64,000 nt of DNA from G965232465 sp965276005 (GTDB lineage Bacteria; Pseudomonadota; Alphaproteobacteria; JAQWUY01): contig OZ254962.1 of the NCBI GenBank assembly GCA_965276005.1, positions 186,001 through 250,000 on the forward strand, written 5' to 3'. A model generated the notes under the pieces. It searched no databases. It had not been told where the DNA came from and saw only the letters and a list, made by a program, of their open reading frames with translations. The translations under genes were made by a program, and so were the position numbers. Shown one piece after another: positions 7,090 to 16,169 of the stretch; positions within the stretch are counted from its first letter, which is position 1, and the number at the start of each line of letters is the position of its first letter.

Positions 7090-8370
7090 TCAATAAAAAT
7101 ATGCCACCAATGTTAGGGTGGTGGCGGGTACATAAGTTACCAACATCAGCAGTAGGAATAAAATACCGATAAACGGTATATTTGCCCGTGTGGTGCTCCA
7201 GATACCTGTTTTTGCTAGGGAACAGGAGGTGATAAGGACGGATGCTACGGGGGGTGTTTGTTGTCCGATTGCTAGGTTTAAGGTTAGTATCAGTCCAAAC
7301 TGAATGGGATTTATGCCCAGTTGTAGTATTAATGGCATAACGATGGGACCTACCAAAATAATGGCACTAGCACCGTGTAAAAACATGCCTAGCACCAATA
7401 GCATCACATTTAAAATCCCTAAAATAACATAGGTGTTATCGGTTAATGAGACAATCGACTGTGCCAACATTTGTGGCACCCCTGATTCTATTAAATACAG
7501 CCCCAATACGGCCGATGTGCCCACCAATAACATCACCGCACAGGTTTGTCGGACTCCATCTACCAATGCGGTATATACCATAGCGTATGAGAGTTCCCGG
7601 TAAATCACGCCGGAAATAAACAGGGCGGCAACGACCGCTAGCCCTGCTCCTTCGGTGGCGGTTACCACACCGCCAAAAATGCCGCCAAGAATAATAACGG
7701 GCAGGACAAACGCCCATGCGGCGTGTTTACATTTTTGCCATAATATGCGGATGTCGAAGGCTTGTTCCCGTGGCAGGTCGTATCGTATGGCAAAATAATA
7801 GCATAGTGCCATCATAAAAAAACCGCCCAATATACCGGGTAAAATGCCGGCTACAAATAATTTTACAATCGATACATCGAACATGGCACCGTATAATATC
7901 ATCGGCATCGAGGGCGGAATAATAATGGCAAGCGATGCGGACGACGAAGTCAAAGCGGCGACAAATTCTTTTTTGTACTGGCGTTTTTTCATCGCAGGAA
8001 TCAAAATCGACCCAGTAGCTGCCACATCGGCAACGGCTGATCCGGATATTTCTGCAAAAAACATCGATACCACCACATTTACCATAGATAATCCCCCCCG
8101 TACAAAGCCGACTAAGGCACTGGTAAAATCGATAAGACGGCGGGAAATGGTCGAACTGTTCATCAAACCGCCGGCAACAATAAACAGCGGTATGGCAAGT
8201 AACGGGAATTTCGACGCCCCGTCATACAGGCTGAGCACAGCGTTATAAAACGACATTTCCCCCTGAGCAATAAACATGCCGATCAATGCCACCACACCGA
8301 TAGCAACGCCGATGGGCACATTGATAAAAATCAATACAAACAACAAACATAAAATCCATACGGTTGTCAT
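7090..8370 (-). CDS. dctM: TRAP transporter large membrane subunit
   Basis: 426 residues, the standard DctM length. The protein is strongly hydrophobic throughout (about twelve membrane segments by eye), begins MTTVWILCLLFVLIFINVPI and carries the family blocks MNSSTISRRLIDF, AEISGSAVADVAATGSI and NLAIGQQTPPVAS. In tripartite ATP-independent periplasmic transporters the large subunit is the sodium-driven translocation channel. It is the last gene of the leftward dctPQM operon, 12 bp after dctQ. The substrate of such systems is usually a carboxylate or sugar acid. Confidence 0.96.
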   Translation of the reverse strand: MTTVWILCLLFVLIFINVPIGVAIGVVALIGMFIAQGEMSFYNAVLSLYDGASKFPLLAIPLFIVAGGLMNSSTISRRLIDFTSALVGFVRGGLSMVNVVVSMFFAEISGSAVADVAATGSILIPAMKKRQYKKEFVAALTSSSASLAIIIPPSMPMILYGAMFDVSIVKLFVAGILPGILGGFFMMALCYYFAIRYDLPREQAFDIRILWQKCKHAAWAFVLPVIILGGIFGGVVTATEGAGLAVVAALFISGVIYRELSYAMVYTALVDGVRQTCAVMLLVGTSAVLGLYLIESGVPQMLAQSIVSLTDNTYVILGILNVMLLVLGMFLHGASAIILVGPIVMPLILQLGINPIQFGLILTLNLAIGQQTPPVASVLITSCSLAKTGIWSTTRANIPFIGILFLLLMLVTYVPATTLTLVAYFY

Positions 8371-8382
8371 CGGATACTCTTC

Positions 8383-8898
8383 CTATGGTTCTTGTGATTT
8401 TTGTGATTTTTGCGTACCCGTGTGGGGAGGATTTTTGCCTTGTGTTATACTGTGCCATGTGGCGGGTATGGCACACAGCCGTGCCAAAATAAACAATACA
8501 GAGGCAATCGGTATAATGGCTTGGGTCAGCGATAACGGCACTGCAGGTAAGGAAATCATCGTTTCATCGGCAAATATCGCCAACACCAAATAGCCATAAT
8601 ATGCTGTGATGGCAAAGAATCCTATAACGGTTATTTCCGATATGGCGAATACGATTTTCTGTGTGATGCCATGCAGTTTTAACAGTACGCCGTCAAAACT
8701 CATATGTGCCCGCACGGACGCTACATAAGCGGCACCGATATATGTCAACCATACCAATATGACGCTGGCAAGTTCGTCGTACCATGGCAGGGAAATGTGT
8801 AAAACTCTGGCACTGACCCCCATGACGACAATCAGTATCAGGGCTACAATAAGCAATACGCTAAAATATTCTAGGAGTTTTCTCAAGACATATGCCAT
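8383..8898 (-). CDS. dctQ: TRAP transporter small membrane subunit
   Basis: 171 residues with four hydrophobic segments, the DctQ plan. The block LPWYDELASVILVWLTYIGAA is typical, and RAHMSFDGVLLKL follows the second segment as in the family. The last about 20 residues are an unusual polar tail containing TGTQKSQKSQE. DctQ pairs with DctM. It lies 85 bp downstream of dctP and 12 bp upstream of dctM, all leftward. Confidence 0.93.
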   Translation of the reverse strand: MAYVLRKLLEYFSVLLIVALILIVVMGVSARVLHISLPWYDELASVILVWLTYIGAAYVASVRAHMSFDGVLLKLHGITQKIVFAISEITVIGFFAITAYYGYLVLAIFADETMISLPAVPLSLTQAIIPIASVLFILARLCAIPATWHSITQGKNPPHTGTQKSQKSQEP

Positions 8899-8983
8899 TG
8901 TGTGTTATTTCCTTTGCGGATTGTACAAGGGCAACAGGGCAAGTCCTATGCTGTTGCCCTGTGCTCTGTCGTCCAAAACCCAG

Positions 8984-9958
8984 CTATTCAGCCAGTTTTA
9001 AGAAACCATTGACCAATGTTGCTCCATCGGGGACTTCGGTTTTGAACTTTTTATAAATGGGGGCGGATGCATCGACAAACGATTGACGGTTGGCTGTGTT
9101 GACCGATACGCCGGCTGTTTTTAATGCTCCTACTAGTTCCCTATCGCCTTTGGCACCATCGGCGTACATTTTTGCCCGCACTTCGGTACTGGCTTCCAAA
9201 GCGGCTTGACGGACTTCTGCGGGTAGGCTGTTCCACACTTTGACCGATGTGGTCAAGTATGCGGGGATATACACATGCCCGGTTAAGGAAACATGGCTTT
9301 GGACTTCGTATAATTTTGCCCCCCAAATGGTGCCTAAGGGGTTTTCTTGTCCGTCGATGACGCCCGTTTGCAGACCGACAAACACTTCGGAAAACGCCAT
9401 TGGCGTTGGGCTTGCCCCCCATTCGGAAAACATCGCCACCCGCCATGTACTCTTTGGTGTACGAATCTTTAAGCCTTTTAAATCCGCAGGCGTGTAAACG
9501 GGGCGTTTGCTATTGGAAATATGGCGGATGCCGTTTTCCCATAACGCTATGATTTTATAGCCTTTGGCTTCTGCTTTGGGGGCTAATTTTTGCCAAAATA
9601 TGTGTTGTTCTACCCGTTGTACATGCGAGCGGTCTTTGATGATAAACGGCATGTCGAATACGGCAAATTCTGGCACGATAGACGCCATAATAGACGATGG
9701 CAAGGAAAAGTGAACGGTGCCTAATTTTAATTTTTGCATCAATTCTTTGTCCTTGCCCAACTGAGAACTGTGGTAAAATTTTACAGTGTACTCAGACCCT
9801 AATTTTTGTTGTAACAAATTGGCAAATCTTTCTGTTGTCGCTCCGTGCAGTTGGGTCGGCTGTGGGGTAATGGCAATAATAATGTCCATCGCCACAGCAA
9901 ATGGTGCCCATACGAACACCCCATAAACCAGACTTGCCAATACGGTTTTTCTAACCAT
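8984..9958 (-). CDS. dctP: TRAP transporter periplasmic solute-binding protein
   Basis: 324 residues with a Sec signal peptide (MVRKTVLASLVYGVFVWAPF, cleavage likely after AVA near 23). Family blocks include TPQPTQLHGATTERFANLLQQ near the start, LKGLKIRTPKS (the arginine at this position salt-bridges the substrate carboxylate in this family), FVGLQTGVIDGQENPL and LPAEVRQAALEAS. It captures an organic acid in the periplasm and hands it to DctQM. The start is supported by the RBS TAAGGAGAG just upstream. It is the first gene of the leftward operon, divergent from the queuosine cluster. With a sugar-acid dehydratase pair only 4 kb away, a sugar acid is a reasonable but unproven ligand. Confidence 0.95.
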   Translation of the reverse strand: MVRKTVLASLVYGVFVWAPFAVAMDIIIAITPQPTQLHGATTERFANLLQQKLGSEYTVKFYHSSQLGKDKELMQKLKLGTVHFSLPSSIMASIVPEFAVFDMPFIIKDRSHVQRVEQHIFWQKLAPKAEAKGYKIIALWENGIRHISNSKRPVYTPADLKGLKIRTPKSTWRVAMFSEWGASPTPMAFSEVFVGLQTGVIDGQENPLGTIWGAKLYEVQSHVSLTGHVYIPAYLTTSVKVWNSLPAEVRQAALEASTEVRAKMYADGAKGDRELVGALKTAGVSVNTANRQSFVDASAPIYKKFKTEVPDGATLVNGFLKLAE

Positions 9959-10065
9959 GATAATCTCTCCTTAATTTTCCTATTCGATAAGCTGCTGTGC
10001 TATGTGTACAGATTGTAGCAACAGTATTAAAAATGAGTCAAGAAAAAAATAGTATTTATTGGTAC

Positions 10066-10124
10066 AACACATTGTAAAAATGTGCTACAACGACTCCTAC
10101 TGCACCGATAAAAATCGGCGGCAG
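10066..10124 (+). promoter_or_regulatory. Structured leader of the queuosine cluster (two hairpins)
   Basis: Two hairpins precede the transporter gene: CACATT-gtaaa-AATGTG at about 10069-10085, and an interrupted stem CTGC(a)CCGAT-AAAA-ATCGG(cg)GCAG at 10100-10124. The second is followed by GGTTTATTTAAG. I do not find a clean preQ1-I riboswitch core. This could be an attenuator-type leader or only a weak terminator. The rest of 9959-10161 is the divergent promoter region with dctP. Confidence 0.35.
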
Positions 10125-10161
10125 GGTTTATTTAAGAACACTCTTTTATAAGGATATTGTT

Positions 10162-10692
10162 ATGAAAAATTCTCAGTTTGTTATTGCCTGTGTGTCGATG
10201 GGCGGGGTTATTTTGTCTGCTAATGTGTTGGTGGCAATACCTATTAATGATTGGCTTACATATGGGGCGTTGACTTTTCCCGTTTGTTTTTTGATTACCG
10301 ATACGGTGAATCGTTTGTATGGGGCGTCATCTGCCCGTAAAGTTGTGATATTCGGTTTTGCGGTCGGTGTGGTGTTGTCGTTGTATTTTGCTGATATGCG
10401 GATTGCCCTTGCGTCTGGGGCGGCGTTTATGATGGCTCAGATGCTCGATGTGGCTGTGTTCGATAGGTTGCGACAAGGTATGTGGTGGCAAGCCCCTGTG
10501 ATTTCGTCTGCGGTGTCGTCTGTTGTCGATACGGCGTTGTTTTTTACCATTGCCTTTGTGGGGTCTGGGTTGCCTTGGGTTACATGGGCGTTGGGGGATC
10601 TGTTTGCCAAGTATATTATGGTCGCAGCGTTGATTCCTGCGTATCGTATTTTGGTGTCGGTGTTCGCCTCGCCAAAGTCCATACAGGCATAG
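10162..10692 (+). CDS. yhhQ: Queuosine precursor transporter (YhhQ/VUT family)
   Basis: 176 residues and very hydrophobic, with about six membrane segments. The VUT/COG1738 pattern is clear: FPVCFLITDTVNRLYGASSARKVVIFGF, then AFMMAQMLDVAVFDRLRQ and SSVVDTALFFTIAF. The family imports preQ0/preQ1 or related precursors across the inner membrane. Its place directly ahead of queA, tgt and queG (11 bp to queA) supports this. The RBS AAGGAT precedes the ATG. No de novo preQ0 genes (queCDEF) are in the window, so the cell may rely on precursor uptake; that is inference from one window only. Confidence 0.9.
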   Translation: MKNSQFVIACVSMGGVILSANVLVAIPINDWLTYGALTFPVCFLITDTVNRLYGASSARKVVIFGFAVGVVLSLYFADMRIALASGAAFMMAQMLDVAVFDRLRQGMWWQAPVISSAVSSVVDTALFFTIAFVGSGLPWVTWALGDLFAKYIMVAALIPAYRILVSVFASPKSIQA

Positions 10693-10702
10693 AGACATCC
10701 AC

Positions 10703-11773
10703 ATGCGTGTAACAGATTTCGACTTTGACTTGCCCGAACGGTGCATTGCCCAATCGGCGATCGAGCCCCGAGATAGGGCGAAGATGTTACACGCCACCTG
10801 TCAAGGGGTACAGGGCGATTACAGGGTACGGGATTTGCCCACCTTGTTACGGGCGGGCGATTGTTTGGTGTTAAATGATACCAAAGTAATCCCCGCCCGG
10901 TTGTACGCCAAAAAGCACACGGGGGCGGTGGTTGCATGCACCTTACACTTGCAAAAATCCCTCGATTCGTGGGTGTGCTTTGCCAAGCCGGCAAAAAAGT
11001 GCCAACCGGGCGATGTGTTGTATATATCCGATGATTTTACCGCTACTGTGGTACATCGTGCCGATGCGCAAGTGGTACTCACATTTAACAAAAGCGGTGC
11101 CGATCTGATGACCGCTTTACACACCTATGGACACATGCCCTTGCCGCCGTATATCAAACGGGACACATACACCGATGCAGCGGTTATCGAACACGATAAA
11201 TGTCGCTATCAAACCGTATTTGCCAACAAATTGGGGGCGGTGGCGGCACCGACTGCCGGATTGCACTTGACAGATGCTATGTTACAGCGGATTGAGCAGA
11301 TGGGGGTACGGATTGTGAAAGTAACTTTACATGTGGGGGCGGGGACTTTTTTACCGGTTACAGTGGACAACACAGACGATCATAAAATGCACGCAGAAAT
11401 CGGTATCATCAGCGATGCGGCGGCGGACAGTATCACCCAAGCCCGCAACAGTGGCGGTCGCATTATAGCCGTTGGTACGACTGCCTTGCGGTTATTGGAA
11501 ACGGCTTGCGATAGGGACGGTGTGGTACGGGCGTTTCACGGTGAAACCCGTTTGTTTATCACCCCCGGGTACAAATTTAAAATTGTCGATGGGTTGATGA
11601 CCAACTATCACCTGCCCAAGTCGACTTTGTTTATGTTGGTCAGTGCGTTTTTGGGGCTGCACACCATGAAATCCGTTTATAAGTACGCTATCGATAACGA
11701 TTATCGTTTTTATTCCTATGGCGATAGCAGTTTCTTAGACCGCACAGTAGGGGGGATAGGAGGGGACACATGA
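10703..11773 (+). CDS. queA: S-adenosylmethionine:tRNA ribosyltransferase-isomerase
   Basis: 356 residues. It transfers and rearranges the ribosyl group of SAM onto preQ1 in tRNA, giving epoxyqueuosine. Family blocks include the N-terminal FDLPERCIAQ, LVLNDTKVIPARL, GAVAAPTAGLHLT, LHVGAGTFLPV, GGRIIAVGTTALRLLE and the C-terminal YGDSSFL. It is second in the queuosine cluster and its stop overlaps the tgt start by 4 bp (ATGA), indicating translational coupling. Confidence 0.98.
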   Translation: MRVTDFDFDLPERCIAQSAIEPRDRAKMLHATCQGVQGDYRVRDLPTLLRAGDCLVLNDTKVIPARLYAKKHTGAVVACTLHLQKSLDSWVCFAKPAKKCQPGDVLYISDDFTATVVHRADAQVVLTFNKSGADLMTALHTYGHMPLPPYIKRDTYTDAAVIEHDKCRYQTVFANKLGAVAAPTAGLHLTDAMLQRIEQMGVRIVKVTLHVGAGTFLPVTVDNTDDHKMHAEIGIISDAAADSITQARNSGGRIIAVGTTALRLLETACDRDGVVRAFHGETRLFITPGYKFKIVDGLMTNYHLPKSTLFMLVSAFLGLHTMKSVYKYAIDNDYRFYSYGDSSFLDRTVGGIGGDT

Positions 11774-12897
11774 CCACAACATTTATGTTGCATACCACCG
11801 ATAAGGGGGCAAGACGGGGGACGGTACACACCGCACATGGGGATATTCAAACGCCGGCATTTATGCCCGTTGGCACCGCTGGTACGGTAAAAGCCATGAC
11901 CCCTTGGGATGTACAATCGACGGGGGCGGAAATTATTTTGGGTAACACCTATCACTTGATGCTGCGACCGACAGCGGAACGGGTGGCGGATTTTGGCGGC
12001 TTGCACAGTTTTATCGGCTGGGACAAACCGATTTTAACCGACAGCGGCGGGTTTCAGGTGATGAGTTTAGCATCGATGCGTAAACTCACAGAAAACGGGG
12101 TCACTTTTCGAGCACATACAGACGGGTCGTACCATGAAATAACCCCCGAAAGGTCGATCGAGATTCAACACCTGTTAGGGGCGGATATTAGTATGCAGTT
12201 CGATGAATGTATCGCTCTTCCCGCCCCGTTTGCTGAGACCAAACGGGCGATGGAACTGTCTTTATGTTGGGCGGAACGCAGTAAAAAAGCGTTTGTCAAT
12301 CGCAACGGATACGGATTATTTGGTATCGTGCAAGGGGGGCTGGAACACTCGTTGCGATTATACAGTGTCGATGCCCTAACGGCGATGGATTTTGCTGGCT
12401 ATGCCATTGGTGGACTAGCGGTGGGCGAAGGGCAACAGGCAATGTTTGCCGTGCTGGATTTTACCACCCCCGCTATGCCTGTGGATAAACCCAGATACCT
12501 GATGGGGGTAGGCAAGCCGGATGATGTGATCGGGGCGGTTGCCCGTGGGGTCGATATGTTCGATTGTGTGTTGCCGACACGGTTGGGGCGGACGGGGTCT
12601 GCTTATACCAGACGGGGACAATTAAACATGCGTAACGCCCGCCACAAATCGGACACCCGCCCCATCGATGACATGTGCGGGTGTCCGGCGTGTAGGCAAT
12701 TTAGTCGGGGCTATATCCACCACCTGATCAAATGCGATGAGATTTTGGGGGCGATGTTGCTGACTTGGCACAATGTGCAGTACTATCAAGACCTGATGGC
12801 GGATATTCGCCACGCCATAGAAAATCATACTTTTTCGGACTTTCAAGCGACATTTTATCAGCTTTATAAAAGCGGCGATATTGCCCCGATGGTATAA
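11770..12897 (+). CDS. tgt: tRNA-guanine transglycosylase
   Basis: 375 residues. It exchanges guanine-34 of GUN-anticodon tRNAs for preQ1. Visible features are THGDIQTPAFMPVGTAGTVK-type opening residues, the catalytic-Asp region LTDSGGFQVMSL, QFDECIALPA, GLFGIVQGG, GGLAVGEG, and DCVLPTRLGRTG. The zinc site is formed by CGCPACRQFSRGYIHH (about 296-311). It overlaps queA by 4 bp and ends immediately before the first possible start of queG. The gene order matches the biochemical order. Confidence 0.98.
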   Translation: MTTTFMLHTTDKGARRGTVHTAHGDIQTPAFMPVGTAGTVKAMTPWDVQSTGAEIILGNTYHLMLRPTAERVADFGGLHSFIGWDKPILTDSGGFQVMSLASMRKLTENGVTFRAHTDGSYHEITPERSIEIQHLLGADISMQFDECIALPAPFAETKRAMELSLCWAERSKKAFVNRNGYGLFGIVQGGLEHSLRLYSVDALTAMDFAGYAIGGLAVGEGQQAMFAVLDFTTPAMPVDKPRYLMGVGKPDDVIGAVARGVDMFDCVLPTRLGRTGSAYTRRGQLNMRNARHKSDTRPIDDMCGCPACRQFSRGYIHHLIKCDEILGAMLLTWHNVQYYQDLMADIRHAIENHTFSDFQATFYQLYKSGDIAPMV

Positions 12898-12915
12898 ATG
12901 TGGTACACTAGCTCG

Positions 12916-13989
12916 ATGAAAACAGCGGTTATACAAAAATTTCAAAACGATTTAGAACGCAAAGCTAAACAGCTAGGTTTTGATGTGGTGGGATTTTGCA
13001 AAGCGGAAGTCCCGGCACGCAACCGTCACCGCTTGCAACAATTTATCGCCAATGCAGAATATGGGGAAATGACATGGCTAGCCGATACCTATGCCCGTAG
13101 AGTAACCCCTGAAAATATGTGGGCGGAGGTCAAATCGGCGGTGGTGTTGGGTATGAATTATGCCCCCGATCACAACCCCATCGACAATTTAAAAAAAATC
13201 GATACGGGCAATATTTCTGTGTACGCTAGGGGGCGGGACTATCACAATGTTATGAAGGGCAAACTCAAATTGCTAGCGGACTGGATAGGGGCGTATTTTC
13301 GCCACCGCCATATCGCCGATGTGCCACAAGTAAAAGTGTTTGTCGACACTGCCCCGCTTATGGAAAAGGCACTGGCGTTACAAACTAAACTAGGTTGGCA
13401 AGGCAAACACACCAATATTGTTAGCCGAGATTTTGGCAGTTGGTTGTTTTTAGGCGAAATCTTAACCACTCTCGACATGGGGTACGATACCCCCGCCGCT
13501 CCCGCCTGTGGGTCGTGTAACAAGTGTGTTGTTGCCTGTCCCACCGGTGCCATATACGAGAACTATAAACTAGACGCCCGCAAGTGTATATCGTATTTAA
13601 CCATCGAACACAAAGGACACATTGCCGAGTCCTTTTTGGAGTCCATCGGCAATCGTATTTACGGCTGCGATGATTGTTTAAGTGTCTGTCCATGGAATAA
13701 GTTCGAACACCCCCCCAAAGAGCAAAAATTGGTCGCCCGCCCGGAGCTCAACGCCCCACCCCTATCAGAATTGCTGAATTTAACCGATGCCAGTTTTAGA
13801 AAACTGTTCGCCCAAAGCCCCATAAAACGCATTGGCTATAAACAATTTATGCGTAATGTACTCATTGCCACAGGCAACAGCGGCAACGCCAAACACCTGC
13901 CGCAAGTGCAAAAATTCCTAAACGATGACACAGAAACCGTACAAAAAATGGCACACTGGGCGTATAACAAACTGGGTGGCAAAACATAA
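12916..13989 (+). CDS. queG: Epoxyqueuosine reductase
   Basis: About 357 residues from the ATG at 12916 (MKTAVIQKFQNDLERKAKQL); the ATG at 12898, touching the tgt stop, would add six residues. This cobalamin- and iron-sulfur-dependent enzyme performs the last queuosine step. The two [4Fe-4S] cluster motifs are CGSCNKCVVACPTGAI and CDDCLSVCPW, separated by about 50 residues as expected. The N-terminal half has MNYAPDH and VDTAPLMEKALALQTKLGW-type family residues. It ends the cluster yhhQ-queA-tgt-queG. Confidence 0.97.
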   Translation: MKTAVIQKFQNDLERKAKQLGFDVVGFCKAEVPARNRHRLQQFIANAEYGEMTWLADTYARRVTPENMWAEVKSAVVLGMNYAPDHNPIDNLKKIDTGNISVYARGRDYHNVMKGKLKLLADWIGAYFRHRHIADVPQVKVFVDTAPLMEKALALQTKLGWQGKHTNIVSRDFGSWLFLGEILTTLDMGYDTPAAPACGSCNKCVVACPTGAIYENYKLDARKCISYLTIEHKGHIAESFLESIGNRIYGCDDCLSVCPWNKFEHPPKEQKLVARPELNAPPLSELLNLTDASFRKLFAQSPIKRIGYKQFMRNVLIATGNSGNAKHLPQVQKFLNDDTETVQKMAHWAYNKLGGKT

Positions 13990-14093
13990 CCATCATTTAT
14001 AGTGTCTGCGGTCGATAATATGTGACCACCTTATGTAACAAAAAATATTTATAAAACAACAAGTTAAAATAGCACGCAAAAAACACGGTAAAA

Positions 14094-14112
14094 TGTAACA
14101 TTTTTGTAACAT
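14094..14112 (+). promoter_or_regulatory. Pho box (PhoB binding site) upstream of pstS
   Basis: Two TGTAACAT octamers (14094-14101 and 14105-14112) repeat with an 11-bp period, the arrangement of PhoB half sites. A possible -10, TAGTAT (14121-14126), lies 8 bp further on. No good -35 is needed at PhoB-activated promoters. A further half site TGTAACA lies at about 14035-14041. Low phosphate would therefore be expected to induce pstSCAB. Confidence 0.7.
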
Positions 14113-14176
14113 TTGTTTGCTAGTATGCCAATGGTTACATATTTTAACCGCAATCATTTTTAAGGAGCATAAATAC

Positions 14177-15172
14177 ATGAAAAAGATTTTAACTGGTGTG
14201 CTAGCAACGGCTGTTGTTGCCTTTGCGGCTACTTCTGTGCTGGCAGAGCGGGCAATTAAGATTGTAGGGTCGTCTACCGTGTATCCGTTTACCACTGTTG
14301 TAGCGGAAAAGTTCGGTATTGGTACAGACTTTGCCACCCCTGTTGTTGAATCGACGGGTACTGGGGGCGGTATGAAACTGTTTTGTGCGGGTACAGGCGT
14401 CGGCACGCCGGATTTTACCAATGCGTCCCGGGCGATTAAAGCCGAAGAACTGGCACTGTGTCGTAAAAACGGTGTATCTGTAACAGAGTTTATTGTGGGT
14501 ATCGATGGTATTGTTGTGGCAAATTCCAACAAAGCCGAAAAAATGGCAATTACGGTACCTCAGCTGTGGTTGGCACTGGGCAAAAAGGTTTTTGTCGATG
14601 GCAAGTTGGTCGACAACCCCTATAAAAAGTGGTCTGATATTGACCCATCCTTGCCGGACATCAGCATCGAAGTGCTGGGACCGCCGCCGTCGTCTGGTAC
14701 CCGTGATGCGTTGACATCGCTGGTATTGAAAAAAGGGGCAGCGGCGTTTGGCATCAAAGATAAATCCGTGTACAAAGCGGTACGGGAAGACGGGGCGTTT
14801 ATCGAAGCGGGCGAAAACGACAACTTAATCGTACGCAAATTAGCCACAAACCCGAATGCGTTTGGTATTTTTGGATACAGTTTTTTGGAGGAAAACAGCA
14901 ATGTTATTCAGGCCTCTGACATTAACGGCGTCAGCCCCGATTACGATACCATATCGACCTTCGAATACCCGGTTGCCCGTTATTTGTACTTGTATGTAAA
15001 ACGGGAACATGTGGGTGTTATCCCCGGTATGATGGAGTTTTTAAGAGAATACACCTCATACGATGCGGTAAGTGAAGATGGGTATTTGGCGGAACGGGGA
15101 CTCATCGCTTTACCAGCGGCAACCAGCAAGCGGGTTGTCGATATTGTGCTGGGTCTAAAACCCAAAAAATAA
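14177..15172 (+). CDS. pstS: Phosphate ABC transporter, periplasmic phosphate-binding protein
   Basis: 331 residues from the ATG at 14177, chosen over an in-frame start at 14117 because TAAGGAG precedes it and the protein then begins with a signal peptide (MKKILTGVLATAVVAFAATS, cleavage after VLA near 23). The mature start RAIKIVGSSTVYPFT and the blocks STGTGGGMKLFCAGTG, NASRAIK and GPPPSSGTRDAL are the phosphate-contacting segments of PstS. It is the first gene of pstSCAB, behind a Pho box. A stable hairpin (15182-15208) directly after it probably keeps pstS mRNA in excess over the membrane subunits. Confidence 0.96.
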   Translation: MKKILTGVLATAVVAFAATSVLAERAIKIVGSSTVYPFTTVVAEKFGIGTDFATPVVESTGTGGGMKLFCAGTGVGTPDFTNASRAIKAEELALCRKNGVSVTEFIVGIDGIVVANSNKAEKMAITVPQLWLALGKKVFVDGKLVDNPYKKWSDIDPSLPDISIEVLGPPPSSGTRDALTSLVLKKGAAAFGIKDKSVYKAVREDGAFIEAGENDNLIVRKLATNPNAFGIFGYSFLEENSNVIQASDINGVSPDYDTISTFEYPVARYLYLYVKREHVGVIPGMMEFLREYTSYDAVSEDGYLAERGLIALPAATSKRVVDIVLGLKPKK

Positions 15173-15181
15173 ATGCACCAT

Positions 15182-15208
15182 ATAACAGGGGGCATGTCCC
15201 CCTGTTAT
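15182..15208 (+). terminator. Intercistronic hairpin between pstS and pstC
   Basis: A perfect 11-bp stem, ATAACAGGGGG (15182-15192) with CCCCCTGTTAT (15198-15208), and a 5-nt loop. No T tract follows, so full termination is unlikely. The usual role of such a structure after a binding-protein gene is mRNA 3'-end protection or partial termination. Confidence 0.75.
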
Positions 15209-15224
15209 CCGCAAGGATACACCT

Positions 15225-16169
15225 ATGAACATGTTCGCCAAAGACTCTAGACTAGCCTCCGCCCATCGCCGTCAAAATGTTGGGCGGGTTGTTATGGGTA
15301 TGTGTGCTGGGTTTTCGATTGTGGTATCGTTTGGCGTTTTGTTTTCGATGATTTTTGAATCGATATTGTTTTTTTCCAGATACCCGATGTTTGATTTTCT
15401 GTTTGGCACCCATTGGTCGCCGCAGTTCGAAGGTATTGGCGGCGATTCGGGCAAGGGGGCGTTTGGGGTGGTACCGTTGTTGGTGGGAACTTTGGTGATT
15501 GTCGGGGTAGCGTTGTTGGTAGCGATTCCTTTTGGGGTGTTTTCGGCTATATATTTTGCCGAATTTTCCACCCCCAGATTTCGCCGATTGGCAAAACCCA
15601 TACTGGAGATTTTGGCGGGTATTCCAACGGTGGTATATGGGTTTTTTGCTATTTTGGTGGTTGCCCCGCTGATACGGGGGTTGGGCGAATCGCTGGGGGT
15701 ACGGGTGGCGTCCGAATCGGCTCTAACAGCGGGGCTGGTGATGGGGTTTATGATTATACCGTTTGTCTCCAGCTTGGTCGATGACGCCATGCAGGCGGTG
15801 CCAGATGCGTTGCGCTATGGGTCGTATGGATTGGGGGCAACGAAGGCAGAAACCGTGTTGCGGGTGGTATTCCCTGCGGCGTTACCGGGCATTGTCGGGG
15901 CGTTTATCTTGGCGTTTTCCCGGGCTATTGGGGAAACGATGATTGTGGTGATGGCGGCGGGTATGATGGCGAAAATGTCGCTTAATCCCCTCGATGCCTT
16001 AACCACTATCACGGTACAGATCGTAACCGCCTTAACCGGCGACCAAGAATTTAGCAGTTTAAAAACCCTGTCAGCGTTTGCGTTGGGGGTGTATCTGTTT
16101 GTGGTAACATTGGTATTAAACATGTGGGCGTTGCACATTGTCCGCAAATACAGCGAGAAGTACGAATAA
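15225..16169 (+). CDS. pstC: Phosphate ABC transporter permease PstC
   Basis: 314 residues with about six membrane segments. The region FGTHWSPQFEG, then FGVVPLLVGTLVIVGVALLV and the EAA-loop segment ALRYGSYGLGATKAETVLRV mark PstC. It forms the inner-membrane channel with PstA. The RBS GCAAGGA lies before the ATG. Its stop overlaps the pstA start (TAATG at 16167-16171). Confidence 0.95.
   Translation: MNMFAKDSRLASAHRRQNVGRVVMGMCAGFSIVVSFGVLFSMIFESILFFSRYPMFDFLFGTHWSPQFEGIGGDSGKGAFGVVPLLVGTLVIVGVALLVAIPFGVFSAIYFAEFSTPRFRRLAKPILEILAGIPTVVYGFFAILVVAPLIRGLGESLGVRVASESALTAGLVMGFMIIPFVSSLVDDAMQAVPDALRYGSYGLGATKAETVLRVVFPAALPGIVGAFILAFSRAIGETMIVVMAAGMMAKMSLNPLDALTTITVQIVTALTGDQEFSSLKTLSAFALGVYLFVVTLVLNMWALHIVRKYSEKYE

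Noticed and set aside
10066..10124. Confident preQ1 riboswitch annotation
   Set aside because: The conserved preQ1-I loop and A-rich tail are not recognisable; only hairpins can be supported.
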